Below, one piece after another: positions 22,782 to 35,216 of a DNA stretch of 64,000 nt. Below the pieces are notes generated by a model, which did no database searches, was not told the DNA's origin, and saw nothing but the letters and a program-made list of their open reading frames with translations. Origin of the DNA: Quercus robur. Its lineage: Eukaryota; Streptophyta; Magnoliopsida; Fagales; Fagaceae. The stretch is taken from assembly GCF_932294415.1 (NCBI RefSeq), contig NC_065541.1:53422290-53486289 (forward strand). Direction: 5' to 3'. Numbering within the stretch: position 1 is the first letter of the stretch; each line of letters opens with the position of its first letter. Position numbers and translations under genes: made by a program.

Positions 22782-23769
22782 TCACATTCTTCTCCAACTT
22801 ACAACTTCTCTCTTCCCTGATCTCCACAGCCAACCAATATCCACATTTTTTTTGTTTGTTTGTTCTTTTGCGTAGTTTCCAATATTGGTTTTTAACATAA
22901 GAACTATTTCTAATGGTTTTCATTGTTATTTAATAGTGAGCTTTAATCCTTGTGATTACATGAGATTTTATTAGTTTCGGTCCTTTTCTATTAATGCTCC
23001 AAGGGAGAGTTTTTTTGTTTTTTTTGGCAGCAATTATAAGATCTACAAATAATTGATACAAAGGCAAAGTTAATTTGCTTCCCTTTAATTTCTTTTGGGG
23101 TGTATTTTATCTATGCACAGATTTACATGAGATCCAAATATGTAGATTACAATTGTTTTGAAAGTTCGGATCACACAAGTGTATCAATTCCGCGAGATAA
23201 TATTTGACTTGGCTATAGTTATATGAAGTTTGAACTGATTTGTAGTTTTCTTTAGTTTTATTCGTATTCTCACTTAAGAGAAACCAAATAAAAGGACTCT
23301 TTAGTGCTAAGATTCAAGAAATATAGATATATTTTTTTTGGATTACTAAATTGACATTTAGATCAGAACTATCTCACTTTATTGCCAAGGGATAGGACTC
23401 TAACGAGTCCGACCAGTAAAATATTTAAATTTTTGGCCTCAATTGGTTTTACATTGATATCTAGAACTAAATTATACTTCTAGATTTAACAAACTAGATT
23501 CTACATACAGCTCCAATGAGTTGTGTGGGTCAATGGAGGAGAAGGACGTGAGTGGTCTAGAGAGAGAAGAAGAAGAAGATGGGAAAGGTGGAAGGAGTTA
23601 ATGATTTTTTTTTAAAGAGAGTTAATGACTTTTAATGCATTAGATTATTTCAATTTAGAAGTTGATGACATGGCTGCTTGTGTGTTATTAACCATTAGAT
23701 CTAATTGAAATCGATGGTTAAAAAAATGTGTAATTTTGAAAGAGTTACACTAGGTGTAACTTGAACCCA
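22533..23769. mobile_element. Long-TIR DNA element, non-autonomous
   Basis: Terminal inverted repeats of about 75 bp: the left starts ggttcaagttatacctggtg and the right, read in reverse, starts ggttcaagttacacctagtg. Both continue through acacatttttctaacc and tttcaattagat. The interior has a (CT)n run near 22742-22780 and no transposase. Long TIRs suggest a MULE-like element, but I could not confirm a 9-bp target duplication. Confidence 0.6.
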
Positions 23770-24655
23770 TCATATATATATATATATTGATGATGAGATC
23801 CACATGTATTTATAAGAGAACTTCGTAGACTTCTAGGTGGCATTTGGTATGAGGGAATCTATATTACCCTTGGCATCTATATTCCTAGGAATGTGATGTC
23901 TTGCAATCTAGATACTTAAGAATGTAAATATTCTTATGTTTGGTTAATTGAAAATTTAAGGGAATGTGAGATTCTTATGTTTGGTTTATTCCTAGAAATT
24001 TTAAAAGAATTATTTATTTTTCTCATACTACCCTTAAATTTTGTAAATCCAATATCAATTTTTTTTGTATCTTCCTCCAATTAAATAATGATAAATAAAA
24101 TATAAACTACAAGGGCCTGATTGGTAGGGAGATTTTTGTTTTTAAAACAGTATAAAAACAATTTTCAAAAAATTGAACTTGAAACTAGTTTTCAGATAAT
24201 AATTTTTATATTTTAAGTGTTTGACTTCCACTTTTAAGAACAATTTTCAAAATACTAAAAACAAAAATAATTGTTTGGAAGACTATTTCTATTTTTGAGA
24301 TTTAAAAAAAATATATTTACAAAAAGTAACATGTAGAATCTGTAGATTACTTCTTCTTTTTTTGTGTGTGAATAATGATAACGGAATAGAGCTCATCATT
24401 TTTTTTAATGATAAGTTTTAAATTTGAAATGTGAGAATTCTTTTTGTGATAAAAATAAACTCCTAATTTAAGAGATAAAAGAGTTTGGACAAATATATGG
24501 GGTCTACTGTTTTCAATTTATTTACAACTATATCATTAAAAACATTTCATGTATCCTAAAAACACCCCTGGCCATTTTCAAAATCCTGTTTTAAATCAGG
24601 AAAATAGGATACAGTTTTTTGAAAACTGTATTTAGAAAATATTAGCCAAACAATA

Positions 24656-25583
24656 TGTTAGGTTCTAAATGTTTAGAACAATTGGCAAATCGTGAACACA
24701 AACTTGTCTAGATATAGATCTTAGAGTCTATAGGTTTTATTAGACAATGCTCAAGGTGATTCAAGTCAAGATTCAAGAACATACAAGCTGCAGGAAGAAG
24801 ATTTCATAATCTGTCTGGTTCGATCGATCGAAAGACAGGCTCGACCGATCGAAAATCGTATCTGCAGAATTTTAATTAAGCCCAAACAGCAATTCAAGCC
24901 CATTTAGGATTAGGGTTTCTAATCTACTTCTTTTAGTATATAAAGGAAACCCTAAGCACGTTTTTGTGTGGCTTTTCAGAGAGAAAATAGTGTGCCTCTT
25001 TTGTATTTAGGGTTTTGTTCCTAAAAATCTCTCTTATGTCTTCTACCGGTATTATTCTTTGAAGAATCTCAAGATCTGGTATTGTAGAAGTTGCTACCTT
25101 CTCTTGTCATCAAAGGTGTTGATGATCTAAACCTTCAAGGGTAGTCTTGGAGTCACAAACAGGAGAGTTTGTGTTGCTAAACCTTTGAGTGGGATCTCAA
25201 AGTCGCAAATGGGAGTGTTTGTGTTTTGCAAAGGCCAAAGAAAGGAGTCCGTGGATTCGGAACTTGCACGTGGTCGTGTTAGTAAGTTCTATTGGTTGGT
25301 AGCAATAAGAAGTCGAGCGGGAGGGCTTGTAAGTCTTATTGTATGAATTTCGATTCTTTCTAATGGATTTGTTTTTTACCTTGAGGATAGCTAGGTCAAA
25401 TCCTCCCCAGGTTTTTACCGGTTTGGTTTCCTAGGTTATCATATCGTGTGTTATTTATTTTCCGTTGCTATGCATGATTTGATCTTTATTATTATGATAA
25501 CCTAGACTTGGAATTTGGACTAAGTAACAACTTGGCTAATTACCTAGGTTTAATCAATTGTTTAAGGGGTCTAAAAACTATCA
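24656..25583 (+). repeat. 5' LTR of Copia element
   Basis: TG...CA termini. It contains a palindromic cluster ttcgatcgatcgaaag...cgaccgatcgaaaa at about 24818-24857. Confidence 0.9.
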
Positions 25584-25585
25584 AG

Positions 25586-25597
25586 TGGTATCAGAGC
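25586..25597 (+). other. Primer-binding site, tRNA-iMet
   Basis: TGGTATCAGAGC, two bases after the LTR end; the standard initiator-Met site of plant Copia elements. Confidence 0.9.
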
Positions 25598-25656
25598 GGG
25601 TAGCTCTTCTGTTTTAGATCTTTTGATCTAAGAGCTGATCCTTGACCCCTGTTGTC

Positions 25657-26580
25657 ATGGATAATTTGAAGTGTCTTTCTGATCATGTTTCTGCTCATGT
25701 TTCTGTTGATTTTATTGATGCCTGTGAAACTCTTCGTAAGGAATTATTGAAATCTATGAAAATTACTAAGAAATTCAAGGAAGAGTTAAAATTGGCTAAT
25801 CTTGAAAAAGAGGAATTGGTTGTTAGATTAGATGAATCTAATAAAAAGAATGAATTTTTGAGAAGTCAAATTTCCTCTCAAGATGAGAAGATGAAAAGTT
25901 TGGAACAAGAGTTAGTTGAATCTAGGACCAAAATTGAAAATTTGACTAGTACCAAGCCTGTTGTTGATAACAGAAGTGTTTCTATTTCTCTTAAGCCTAA
26001 AACTGAGAAAGTTTATATCCCTCCTTTTAAGAGGAATAATAAAGAAAAGGCTTATTTTGCTAGGTTAGACAAAGGTAAAAGTTCTAATGTTGACGCTGAT
26101 GTTTCTAAACCTATGTCTAAACCTACTGTTAGAGAGCATAATAAATCTGTTTTTGTGCCTACTTGTCACCTTTGTGGTGTTGTTGGTCATATTAGACCAA
26201 ATTGTTCTTTGTTGAGGCAAAAACCAAAATCTGAGACTAGATTTGTTGTTAGGAATACTGATGTTCCTAAATTTGTTCCTGTTTGTCACTTTTGTGGTGT
26301 CTCCGGTTACATTCGTCCAAATTGTCATAAACTGAAATTTAAGCATTCTATATTTCAGCCTAGGATTTGTGATGATATTTCTCTTGCCATAAGTCCATAT
26401 AAATTGTTTCATATTCTTTTGAAAAATTTGAGCTTGTTGGCTTGTGAAAGGAATTTGCAAGATTTCAATCTTTCTCAGAAAATTGATGTAATCCCTCAAA
26501 TACACTCTGCTTCTCATGGATTTTCATCTACAAAGTCGAAGACTCGTGCTAGATGGGTGAGAAAAGATTCTCCAAGGTGA
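25657..26580 (+). CDS. Copia-type Gag with two zinc knuckles
   Basis: Intact 307-residue frame, the sole protein of the element. The N-terminal third is a Lys/Glu-rich coiled coil (about residues 25-90), followed by a basic segment. Two CCHC knuckles of the form C-x2-C-x4-H-x4-C start near residues 170 and 210; these bind RNA during packaging. The C-terminus is basic. The chosen start is the first ATG of the frame, about 60 bp after the primer site. The frame is open although the element has no pol, which suggests the Gag is useful for its own transposition. Confidence 0.8.
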   Translation: MDNLKCLSDHVSAHVSVDFIDACETLRKELLKSMKITKKFKEELKLANLEKEELVVRLDESNKKNEFLRSQISSQDEKMKSLEQELVESRTKIENLTSTKPVVDNRSVSISLKPKTEKVYIPPFKRNNKEKAYFARLDKGKSSNVDADVSKPMSKPTVREHNKSVFVPTCHLCGVVGHIRPNCSLLRQKPKSETRFVVRNTDVPKFVPVCHFCGVSGYIRPNCHKLKFKHSIFQPRICDDISLAISPYKLFHILLKNLSLLACERNLQDFNLSQKIDVIPQIHSASHGFSSTKSKTRARWVRKDSPR

Positions 26581-27078
26581 GTGTTGGTAACTTGTCCTTA
26601 ATTTAATTCTTTCAATTAATTGTGGACATGTTTTGTTTTTGTTTTTTGTCGTGTTTTTTTTAGGTTGTTTTTTTTATTTTAAAAAAAAAAACCAAAAACA
26701 TTGAAAAATTTCAAAAAGACAAAAATATTTTATTTTGAGTCTTGTTTTATTTTTCTTGAGGATTACATGAATTATGATATCTCTCTTGATTTAGAACATG
26801 TTTGGCATTGTGGAGAAACTTGAATAGTATGTGTTATAAGTGCTAAGCTATTTCTAATTTTATGTGATTATGTACTAAGTTTGTACATGTACTCAAGGGT
26901 TCATTAAGAAATTGATATTTCTTATTTGTATACCCTCTATAGCTTAGTTAAGCACTGTCATGCATTGCATTTGCATTGTTCATTTAGCATAATGTGTGCT
27001 TTTTGTTTTTGGTTATAAATTTTTTTAAAACCAAAAAGATTTTTGTGTTTTGTATTTCACACCTTGGATTTATAATCA

Positions 27079-27524
27079 AGGATTGACCATATTATCTTTA
27101 CATAACAAGTTTATGTACCTTGTTTAGCCTTGATGAGTTTACTTATTGCACTTTACTAGTTGAAACTTTGTAGTGCATGTTGTGTGGGAAAGATGTTTAT
27201 AATTTTGATCACTTTGTCTTGATCTTGAAGTCACATGTCTTTGACTGTCGGACTTGAACCTTTAGAGAAAGGCATAAATAACCATCTCACCACTGTGTGG
27301 GAAGGATTGACCATATTATCTTTACATAACAAGTTTATGTACCTTGTTTAGCCTTGATGAGTTTACTTATTGCACTTTACTAGTTGAAACTTTGTAGTGC
27401 ATGTTGTGTGGGAAAGATGTTTATAATTTTGATCACTTTGTCTTGATCTTGAAGTCACATGTCTTTGACTGTCGGACTTGAACCTTTAGAGAAAGGCATA
27501 AATAACCATCTCACCACTGTTCAC
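27079..27524 (+). repeat. Tandem duplication, 223 bp, two copies
   Basis: The text from aaggattgaccatattatc to ccatctcaccactgt is repeated (27079-27301, 27302-27524), almost unchanged, so this is a recent duplication in the non-coding interior. Confidence 0.9.
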
Positions 27525-28610
27525 TAGCCAATCATGAACACCTTAGTGCATATCATAAGATTTTGTACTCGAGAAAGTGTAGCACATGCACAAAAAGAAC
27601 ATAAGATGTAGCCTCGGTTTAATTGCTTAATGATTAAAATTGGTGTGTATTATTAGGCTTGATGTCAAATCACATAATTAAAACTGGTGTGTATATTATG
27701 AGGCAAAAATTAAGAAACTTATATGATTGCAAGCTTATGATCTAGGAGATGTGAGAGTTATATGATGTAACTCTTTTGGTGATAGTCTCTTTCAAATTCT
27801 ATGTGATGAATTTTGTAGACTTTGTGATTGATTTCTATTTACTTATCACCTCACATGTATCTCAAGCTTTTACTAGTTGCACACACTACACAAGTTACTC
27901 TTTGCTAAACTTGGTACATTATATTGTGTGTGATTTTGTTGTGGCCATCCAAGATTAAAAGTTCCTTGATTTTAATGCAAAATGTGTTTAATGTTTGCGC
28001 TTTGAGGACAATTGGTTAAAAACTTGTTTTTGGAAGATTTGGGTTGAATTCAAGTGTTTTTTTTTTTAAACTTTTAATCTCATACTCATGCATTTCATTC
28101 ATGAAATATTGTGCTTTGAGGAGTTTCTGCATTAAATTGCTCTGTTTTTCAAAATTTTGATTTTTCCATGCAACATTTGTGTCTAGGATTCATATGCATT
28201 GCATTGTTTTTGTATCCATCTTGCAGTTTTGTAGTCATATCTCTCATTGTTTTCACACATAACATGCATACACTTTGCTAAATTGGGTACTCAACTTGAT
28301 TTAAAAATTGATTGATTAATTTTTGAGTTATGTACTTTCTAGTATATGCTATTTTTATGTGTAAATTGTAGAAAATTATTTTCTTAAGAGATATGATGGA
28401 TAATCAATGTGCAAATATTTTCTCTACTCATGCAACTGTTTATGGGTCACATAGTGCAATGCTTGCATTTTATTGAAAGAGAGAATATTTTTTCTTCATG
28501 GGTATCCTCAACTTAGTTTTTTTTTAAACTTGGTTTTTTTATGCTCAACCCCTTTATTTTTCCCCAAAATTGTTTTTTCCAAAACTTGTTTTGTTTTTCT
28601 TATTTTTATA

Positions 28611-29107
28611 GGGGGAGAAATTTTTTTTTAACCTTTGTGGTTCTAACGGGGAGTTGTTACTCTTCATAGGGGGAGTTGTCCCTATTTTCTCTTACTCTGT
28701 TGCGTATGTTTTCTGTCTACTTTTTGATTGGGTAGTCTTTGTCAATATGTGACAAAAAGGGGGAGACATAGATGACCTGTTTGTTTTGTTTAGGGGGAGA
28801 ATATAAAAACTTTTTGATATATCTAACTTAGGGGGAGAGTTAGAATTTACTTTTGTTTTTTATATTCTGTTTCATATTATTGTTTATATGTCTTTCTTTC
28901 CACACATGCGATGATGTGTTTGTTTAGTGTTTCAAAAAAGATAGGTGCATTCTGATCAAGACCTTCTATCTCTTCTTGCAACTTCTAGGTTAGGAGTCTT
29001 AGATTGGGATTTGTGATGTAATTGGGCATTTTATTGAATTGGGTTGTTCTTGTATTTGAGCATTTCATTTTGTATGAAAGTTTTGTCACGAATTGTCAAA
29101 GGGGGAG
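28611..29107 (+). repeat. Series of GGGGGAG polypurine tracts
   Basis: GGGGGAG occurs at 28611, 28669, 28759, 28793, 28831 and 29101, with a related GGGGAG near 28648. The last abuts the 3' LTR and is the likely plus-strand primer. Multiplied tracts in this position are a reported Sirevirus trait. Confidence 0.8.
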
Positions 29108-29109
29108 TT

Positions 29110-30075
29110 TGTTAGGTTCTAAATGTTTAGAACAATTGGCAAATCGTGAACACAAACTTGTCTAGAAATCTTTAGAACAATTGGCAAATCGTGAACACAA
29201 ACTTGTCTAGATATAGATCTTAGAGTCTATAGGTTTTATTAGACAATGTTCAAGGTGATTCAAGTCAAGATTCAAGAACATACAAGCTGCAGGAAGAAGA
29301 TTTCATAATCTGTCTGGTTCGATCAATCGAAAGACAGGCTCGACCGATCGAAAATTGTATCTGCAGAATTTTAATTAATCCCAAACAGCAGTTCAAGCCC
29401 ATTTAGGATTAGGGTTTCTAATCTACTTCTTCCAGTATATAAAGGAAACCCTAAGCACGTTTTTATGTGGCTTTTCAGAGAGAAAAGAGTGTGCCTCTTT
29501 TGTATTTAGGGTTTTGTTCCTAAAAATCTCTCTTATGTCTTCTACCGGTATTATTCTTTGAAGAATCTCAAGATCTGGTATTGTAGAAATTGCTACCTTC
29601 TCTTGTCATCAAAGGTGTTGATGATCTAAACCTTTAAGGGTGGTCTTGGAGTCATAAACAGGAGAGTTTGTGTTGCTAAACCTTTGAGTGGGATCTCAAA
29701 GTCACAAACGGGGGTGTTTGTGTTTTGCAAAGGCCAAAGAAAGAAGGAGTCCGTGGATTCGGAGCTTGCACGTGGTCGTGTCAGTAAGTTCTACTGGTTG
29801 GTAGCAATAAGAAGTCGAGCGGGGGGGCTTGTAAGTCTTATTGTATGAACTTGGATTCTTTCTAGTGGATTTGTTTTTTACCTTGAGGATAGCTAGGTCA
29901 AATCCTCCCTAATTTTTACCGGTTTGGTTTCCTGGGTGATCATATCGTGTGTTATTTATTTTCCGCTGCTATGCATGATATGATTGTGATAACCTAGACT
30001 TGGAATTTGGACTAAGTAACAACTTGGCTAATTACCTAGGTTTAATCAATTGTTTAAGGGGTCTAAAAACTGTCA
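29110..30075 (+). repeat. 3' LTR of Copia element with internal duplication
   Basis: 966 bp. It is longer than the 5' LTR mainly because 45 bp starting tttagaacaattggcaaatc are tandemly duplicated at 29126 and 29171. Otherwise a close match to the 5' LTR. Confidence 0.9.
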
Positions 30076-30527
30076 CAATAAATTCAAGTGTGGGACCCAC
30101 CATTTTATGGATTGCAAAACAAAAAATTATATTTAAATACTTTTACCAAATAGTCCCTAAATCATAACAAATTCATTAAAACTATAATCTAACATTTCAA
30201 AATGACATGTATAATTTAAAAATAACTATTTAAATTATTGTTTTTTATGGAAATCACAACATCATGTCTTGTTAATAAAAATAAAGATTTTATTTTATTT
30301 TAGCATCTAACCAATCCCAAATAGGAGATATAAATAACAAAACAACTTGACAATGTTTAGGTATATAAAATACTAGCAGATTATCTACAATGAAACAAAT
30401 GCAATCTATTATTTCTGATGTAGATAGTCCTTCTATTTTCAATAGTTCATTGAATACTTTCATTATTCTCTCAACTTCCTCTAACTCAATCTTGAAGCAG
30501 ATGCAATGGTGGTCATATTGCCCGTTA

Positions 30528-30662
30528 TTTTCTTCTTAAGATTTTGTATCTAGATTCAATATGTGGACTTGCCTTTATACCACATCCTGGTAGTTTCTTC
30601 TCCATTAATTCCTCTAATTTAACTGTGAAACCAGGCTTAGAACCATTGTCTGCTTTCCATTT
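30528..30662 (-). pseudogene. Myb/SANT-like fragment of PIF/Harbinger ORF1
   Basis: Translated on the minus strand, about 45 residues run from KWKADNGSKPGFTVKLEELM to a PGCGIKASPHIESR block and then stop. This is typical of the plant Myb/SANT-like DNA-binding domain (PF12776) found in PIF/Harbinger companion proteins. It has no start and no continuation, so it is a remnant. Confidence 0.65.
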
Positions 30663-31531
30663 AACATTGCCAGCCAGTTCTAATAAACACTCAACCAAGT
30701 TCCAATAAACACTATGCAAAAGTTGAACATTATACATAATTTGTTGAGCAACACACACAATTGTAAAAGTGAATGCCTGGCAACAATGGAGGGTTCCTTT
30801 CAATTTTTTTTTCACATGAAACTTGAATAGAACTTTATTAATGAATATATCAACAGAGTTATCTATTTTGTTTATGTTGTTTTGGCAGGGAAGAGATATT
30901 GATGATTTTTTTATTATATTTTATCTTCATTGCTTATATAATAAGGAAAAAAGTGTTAAAATTGTCAATTTAAAAAAAAAAAAATACAATTTCCTTTAAA
31001 CTTGGGAATCTGGATATCTACATGTTTTAAAAGGAATCCACATTCCTACAAAATGGGGGTTGAGGGGGAATCTAGATACGCTTGGCATCTGATTCCCTAG
31101 TGTGATTTGGAACCAAACGTGGGAATCTTTCAACATTCCCAGGAATCTTAAAACATTATCCCATACTAAATGCCACACTAAGGTCTAGATTGCACAATTG
31201 ATTTATATCTAAAGTTCCCATACAGATGGAATTGCAACTTACAAATTCATTAAACCATACATGTGGCATTGGAGTCATTGGATACATTTTTAAATTTGTA
31301 ATATTTATCTAAACCATAAAATGAGTCCAAATCAAATTGAAATGGTCATTTTCCGAATTAGGAAGGGTACCTATACGAGGGTTACAATCCCATGCATCTT
31401 CCACAAATGTGAACAGTTGACATATGTGCTAGGCTGCTAGCCTTCTAAGCATTCCCCCAAACACTTTACATGCATGGAATTTCATCAAAATTTTGACATG
31501 CATGCTACGGCTTACCCGATAATTCTTAACT

Positions 31532-31646
31532 TTTTATTTTTTTATAGTTCGATGGTTACAACGGGAGAGGGGGATTTGAATCTTGGATATCTTTGTAAGA
31601 AACACCCAGAGGTACCAATCAGTTGAGCTACAAGACTCTTGGCCAA
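31532..31646 (-). mobile_element. SINE with 13-bp target duplication
   Basis: Flanked by exact copies of ATAATTCTTAACT (31519-31531, 31647-31659). On the minus strand it has an A-box-like tagctcaactgattgg, a B-box-like gattcaaatcc and an A-rich tail. 115 bp; clean, recent SINE. Confidence 0.8.
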
Positions 31647-32025
31647 ATAATTCTTAACTAATTGTAGTGATATGCAGTCATATACTCATATCTCATGCTG
31701 TGACACAGCATTGATGTTTCATGTGGACTTAATAATAATATGGACTTGGACTTAATAATAATACAACGAGAATTATGTAGGGTTACTTTTGGTTTAGAGT
31801 GGTTTCATTGAGGTAAGCTTTGTTGCCAAGATGGCCAGAACATTATAATATGCAAGGTTTAGTCTTGTTGAATCACCCCTTATGGCTGTGTATGATATAT
31901 ATAGGACTTTAATTATCTTATAGTACAAGTTGAGTCTCGCTTTTCAGTTTCTAACTTCATGACTTATGCTATGAGACCTTTTTTTTTTTTTTTGTTCGAC
32001 TTGTCGCTTCTGCTTTTATGATGTA

Positions 32026-34770
32026 CTAGTCGTAGACCCATGCGATGCGTGGAAATATATATATTTTGTAATATGATACAATTCATAATTTATTCTCTAA
32101 ATTTATTGAAGATAGTTTTCTCCTAAAAAATTGAACTATTTCTAAAATTATTTTCCAGCTCTCTATCTCTACAAATATATCATTATATTATTTTGGGTTT
32201 TTTTATTTATTTATTTATTTTTAGATATTATATTTGTAACCCAATAATGGAGGGACATGCCAACACAACATTAGATTTCTATTTTTCTTCCCATGATGAG
32301 ATTGTATTATATTTTAATTCTTCCAAATTTTGAGGTGCGACCTTCATACTAGTTGCTAAATCCTTAATTCCTAAAAGTGGTGTCTAGTTAGTTGCCAACA
32401 AAAAGGAATAAGACCACAAAAAAAAAGTAAAGTGAAATTTTATAGGTTAGAATCATCACTTACAAACACTTATTTACAATAAGGTAAATAAATAAAATAC
32501 ATATTAAACAAACCTTACTTCAGCAAAATGATCAAATTTAATAGATCCTCATTTATATCAATTTCCATCAAAGACCAAATTGTCAAATAGTAATGTGCGA
32601 TTGATTCCACCCATGTCTAGTACAGACATTTATCAATGTGTCCATATACAAATCACTCAATTGTCATTGTTTTGAATTCCCATAGAAAATAAAAAATAGA
32701 GCGTATACGAATTGTAAGTAAGTGAGCCACTTGTATTGCCATAACATGGTCAAAGTTGGTGGCAAACTTGCTAACTCGGCCAATTGTTCTTACCTCGGAG
32801 AAGATGTCTATTAACATTCTAGGTTATGAATTTCAAATGGCTATAGGAAGTTATTAGATTGTATTAGTTGCTATGCCCCAAAAATAGCAATTGCTTCTGC
32901 CTTCATTGGAACACATTAGCTATATCATATTGTGTTTAATAAGGAAAGAAATAGTAAAATCCAAAAGAAATAGTATTGTTAAGATTTTTCTAAAACTCAT
33001 GTACATAGTATTCTAGATATTCAAGAAGAGAAAATTCTAAAAAGAAAATCAAGTTGTTGAAAAAAAAGCATAATTCAAAATCTAAAACTAAAAACCCAAT
33101 TATTGTTCATGTACATAGTATTATAGATAGGTATTCAAAAATCAAGAACCAATTAATTTTTCTATCCATACAATAGTTAGCATAAAGCTAGGTACTTATG
33201 GAATTTAAAAATAACTCAATTCTTTGAATTTCCTCACTCCTAAAATACCAAAAAATTTCTCATAAGCTAAATAATCCAAAAAGTTATTCGTCAACCAACA
33301 GGCCAACTAAGGTCCCAAACACAAAAATTCTAGCCACAACACAACAATCTACTTAAGTTGATGTACTTTGAAGAATTAGAGTTTCCTTTAAAAGATTAAG
33401 ATAAAAAAAATTTTAACTATTACATCCAAAGTTCCATACAAAAAAAAAAAATTAAGATTCAAACTCTACTCTCTTTTCTCTTCCATTTTCCCACAATTTC
33501 TGGGACACCAAATAGTCAAATTAAACAATAAACAACAAATTATTAGTATAAGGAAATGAGAATCTAATATAGTTGATGTATATTGAACCATAAAAAGCAA
33601 ATTATCAAACACCACCCAAGAAAAGCAACAAATTTATTCCTCTTTCCTTCAAAAGGTTCTAAGAAAAAAATGGTTACCAATTGATTAGTATGACCTTCAA
33701 TAGATTAAAAAGCCTCTAGTGATTGCGAGTCTTGATCATTGACATCTGTCAAGAAATTGGCAAATGAAACAAAGATAAAAATGAAATTTAGTTCAGCATA
33801 TAAGATGACGGGAAAGAGAACAATAGCAATTTCTCTTTGATGAAAATGAATAACACTCTTACCATAAAACAAAGACCAAAATAAAAACATCACATTGAAG
33901 TTAATTTTTATACATTGTAGCAAACATATTGAGAGTAACATTCCTACAGTCTAGAGAAGGGCAACCATAAAAAAATTTATAACAAAAATGATCAAATGCC
34001 CAACTCAAATAAATTTAAAAAAAACAAAAAAAAAAAACATATATTTTAATAGTTTTAAGACCATGAAAACTCAATCTTGTTCATAATGAAATCTCAAAAT
34101 TGAACTACGTTTTTTTTTTTTTTTTCCTAATAATGAGATAGGAATAAAAAATAAAAAAAGAATAAGAATAATACAAATAGTAGAATTCATTTTTAGTTTA
34201 TACCCTTTGGACCTGGGCTATCAATGTTCACCTCTCATCTGCTTTAGTTTCGTTTGCAAGCTCTAGAGTCATTATCTGTCTCTTGCACTCATTTGATTGG
34301 GTTTTGGTAGAAGAACTTGAGCCATGACCAAAAGAACGGAAAAAACACTCAAGAAACTATCGCATTGAAGGCCATACCAATCAATTTGTAAATAGGAACA
34401 ATTGAAAATTTATAGAAAAAAAAAAATGAGAGGTGAGGAGGTTGCAATCTATTGGTGACTATAAGAATTCCATATAATAGCGGCATCTCAAGAGTCTGGG
34501 TTAGTGGAGAGACACACGATAGATTTGGAGATAAAATATCGGTGACTAAGAATTCCATATAATAGCGGCATCTCAAAAGTTTGGATTAATGAAGAGACAC
34601 ATGATAAATATGGCGATAAAGTAACAGCTGAATTAAAAAAAAAAAAAAAAAAAAAAAAAGGCAATTGGTAAAACAAAAAGTAAAAAAGAAAGAAAGAAAA
34701 TAAATGATGACATGACGCTGATGTGGCTTAACTAAAGCGTAGTAACAATAAATGCTACACTTTAGCTTTT

Positions 34771-34773
<3 letters not shown>
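32026..34773 (-). mobile_element. Second non-autonomous Helitron
   Basis: The minus-strand 3' end has a hairpin CCACGC-ATC-GCATGGG, then tctacgaCTAG ending at 32026 before host T. The 5' end at 34773 begins TCTAAAAGCTAAAGTGTAGC, followed by a ccacatcagcgtcatg word common near plant Helitron starts. No replicase is seen. An (AT)n run adjoins the 5' end (34773-34813). Confidence 0.72.
34452..34623. repeat. Two-copy 85-bp tandem repeat in Helitron
   Basis: The block ggtgactaagaattccatat, continuing through agcggcatctca and gagacaca, occurs twice with an 85-bp period. Confidence 0.8.
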
Positions 34774-34815
<42 letters not shown>

Positions 34816-35216
34816 TTACCTGTAGAAGTTGAGGAATTTTTGTCGGTTTATATGCTGATACCTATTTTGCTTTCATTCTATTTTTTTTTTCTCTTGTGTA
34901 AAGAAAATCTTGCAGCTCTTTCAGTAGAAGCTTCAAATTTTTTGAAGTAGTTTTGGTATGATGAACATCATGATTGAGTAACTTGAGTTACACTGATAGT
35001 TCTGTACACAAAAAGGTGCTAGGCATGTAAATGATATATATATATATATATATATTTTTTTTTTGGGGTAGATTATACTATTCTCCTTTATAGGATATGG
35101 AGGAATGACACTCTATCCTAAATCCGAAAGATAAAAATAATCAACCCATGACACTGTTTAACCAAACTTTATTAACTTCCTATTAAATATTTTGTGGACT
35201 AACCTGCCTTTATTTC

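Larger units (their letters stand above)
24656..30075 (+). mobile_element. Gag-only Sirevirus-like Copia element
   Basis: LTRs at 24656-25583 (928 bp) and 29110-30075 (966 bp) both begin TGTTAGGTTC and end in TCA, and are flanked by the duplication CAATA (24651-24655, 30076-30080). The primer site TGGTATCAGAGC (25586-25597) matches initiator tRNA-Met. The only coding region is a gag with two zinc knuckles; protease, integrase and reverse transcriptase are absent. Several GGGGGAG purine tracts precede the 3' LTR, as described for Sireviruses. It must have been mobilised by enzymes from another element. Confidence 0.88.
23837..31178. mobile_element. PIF/Harbinger remnant, split by later insertion
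   Basis: The left end gtggcatttggtatgaggga and the inverse of the right end gtgtggcatttagtatggga pair as TIRs, with TAG and TAA at the outer edges, compatible with a decayed 3-bp duplication. A minus-strand fragment at 30528-30662 encodes part of the Myb/SANT-like protein of PIF/Harbinger. The Copia element at 24656-30075 was inserted into it. A possible further MITE layer (start near 24114, end near 30160) is uncertain. Confidence 0.55.

Noticed and set aside
28611-29107. Repeated G runs as G-quadruplex cluster
   Set aside because: The runs are spaced far beyond quadruplex loop lengths; polypurine tracts explain them.
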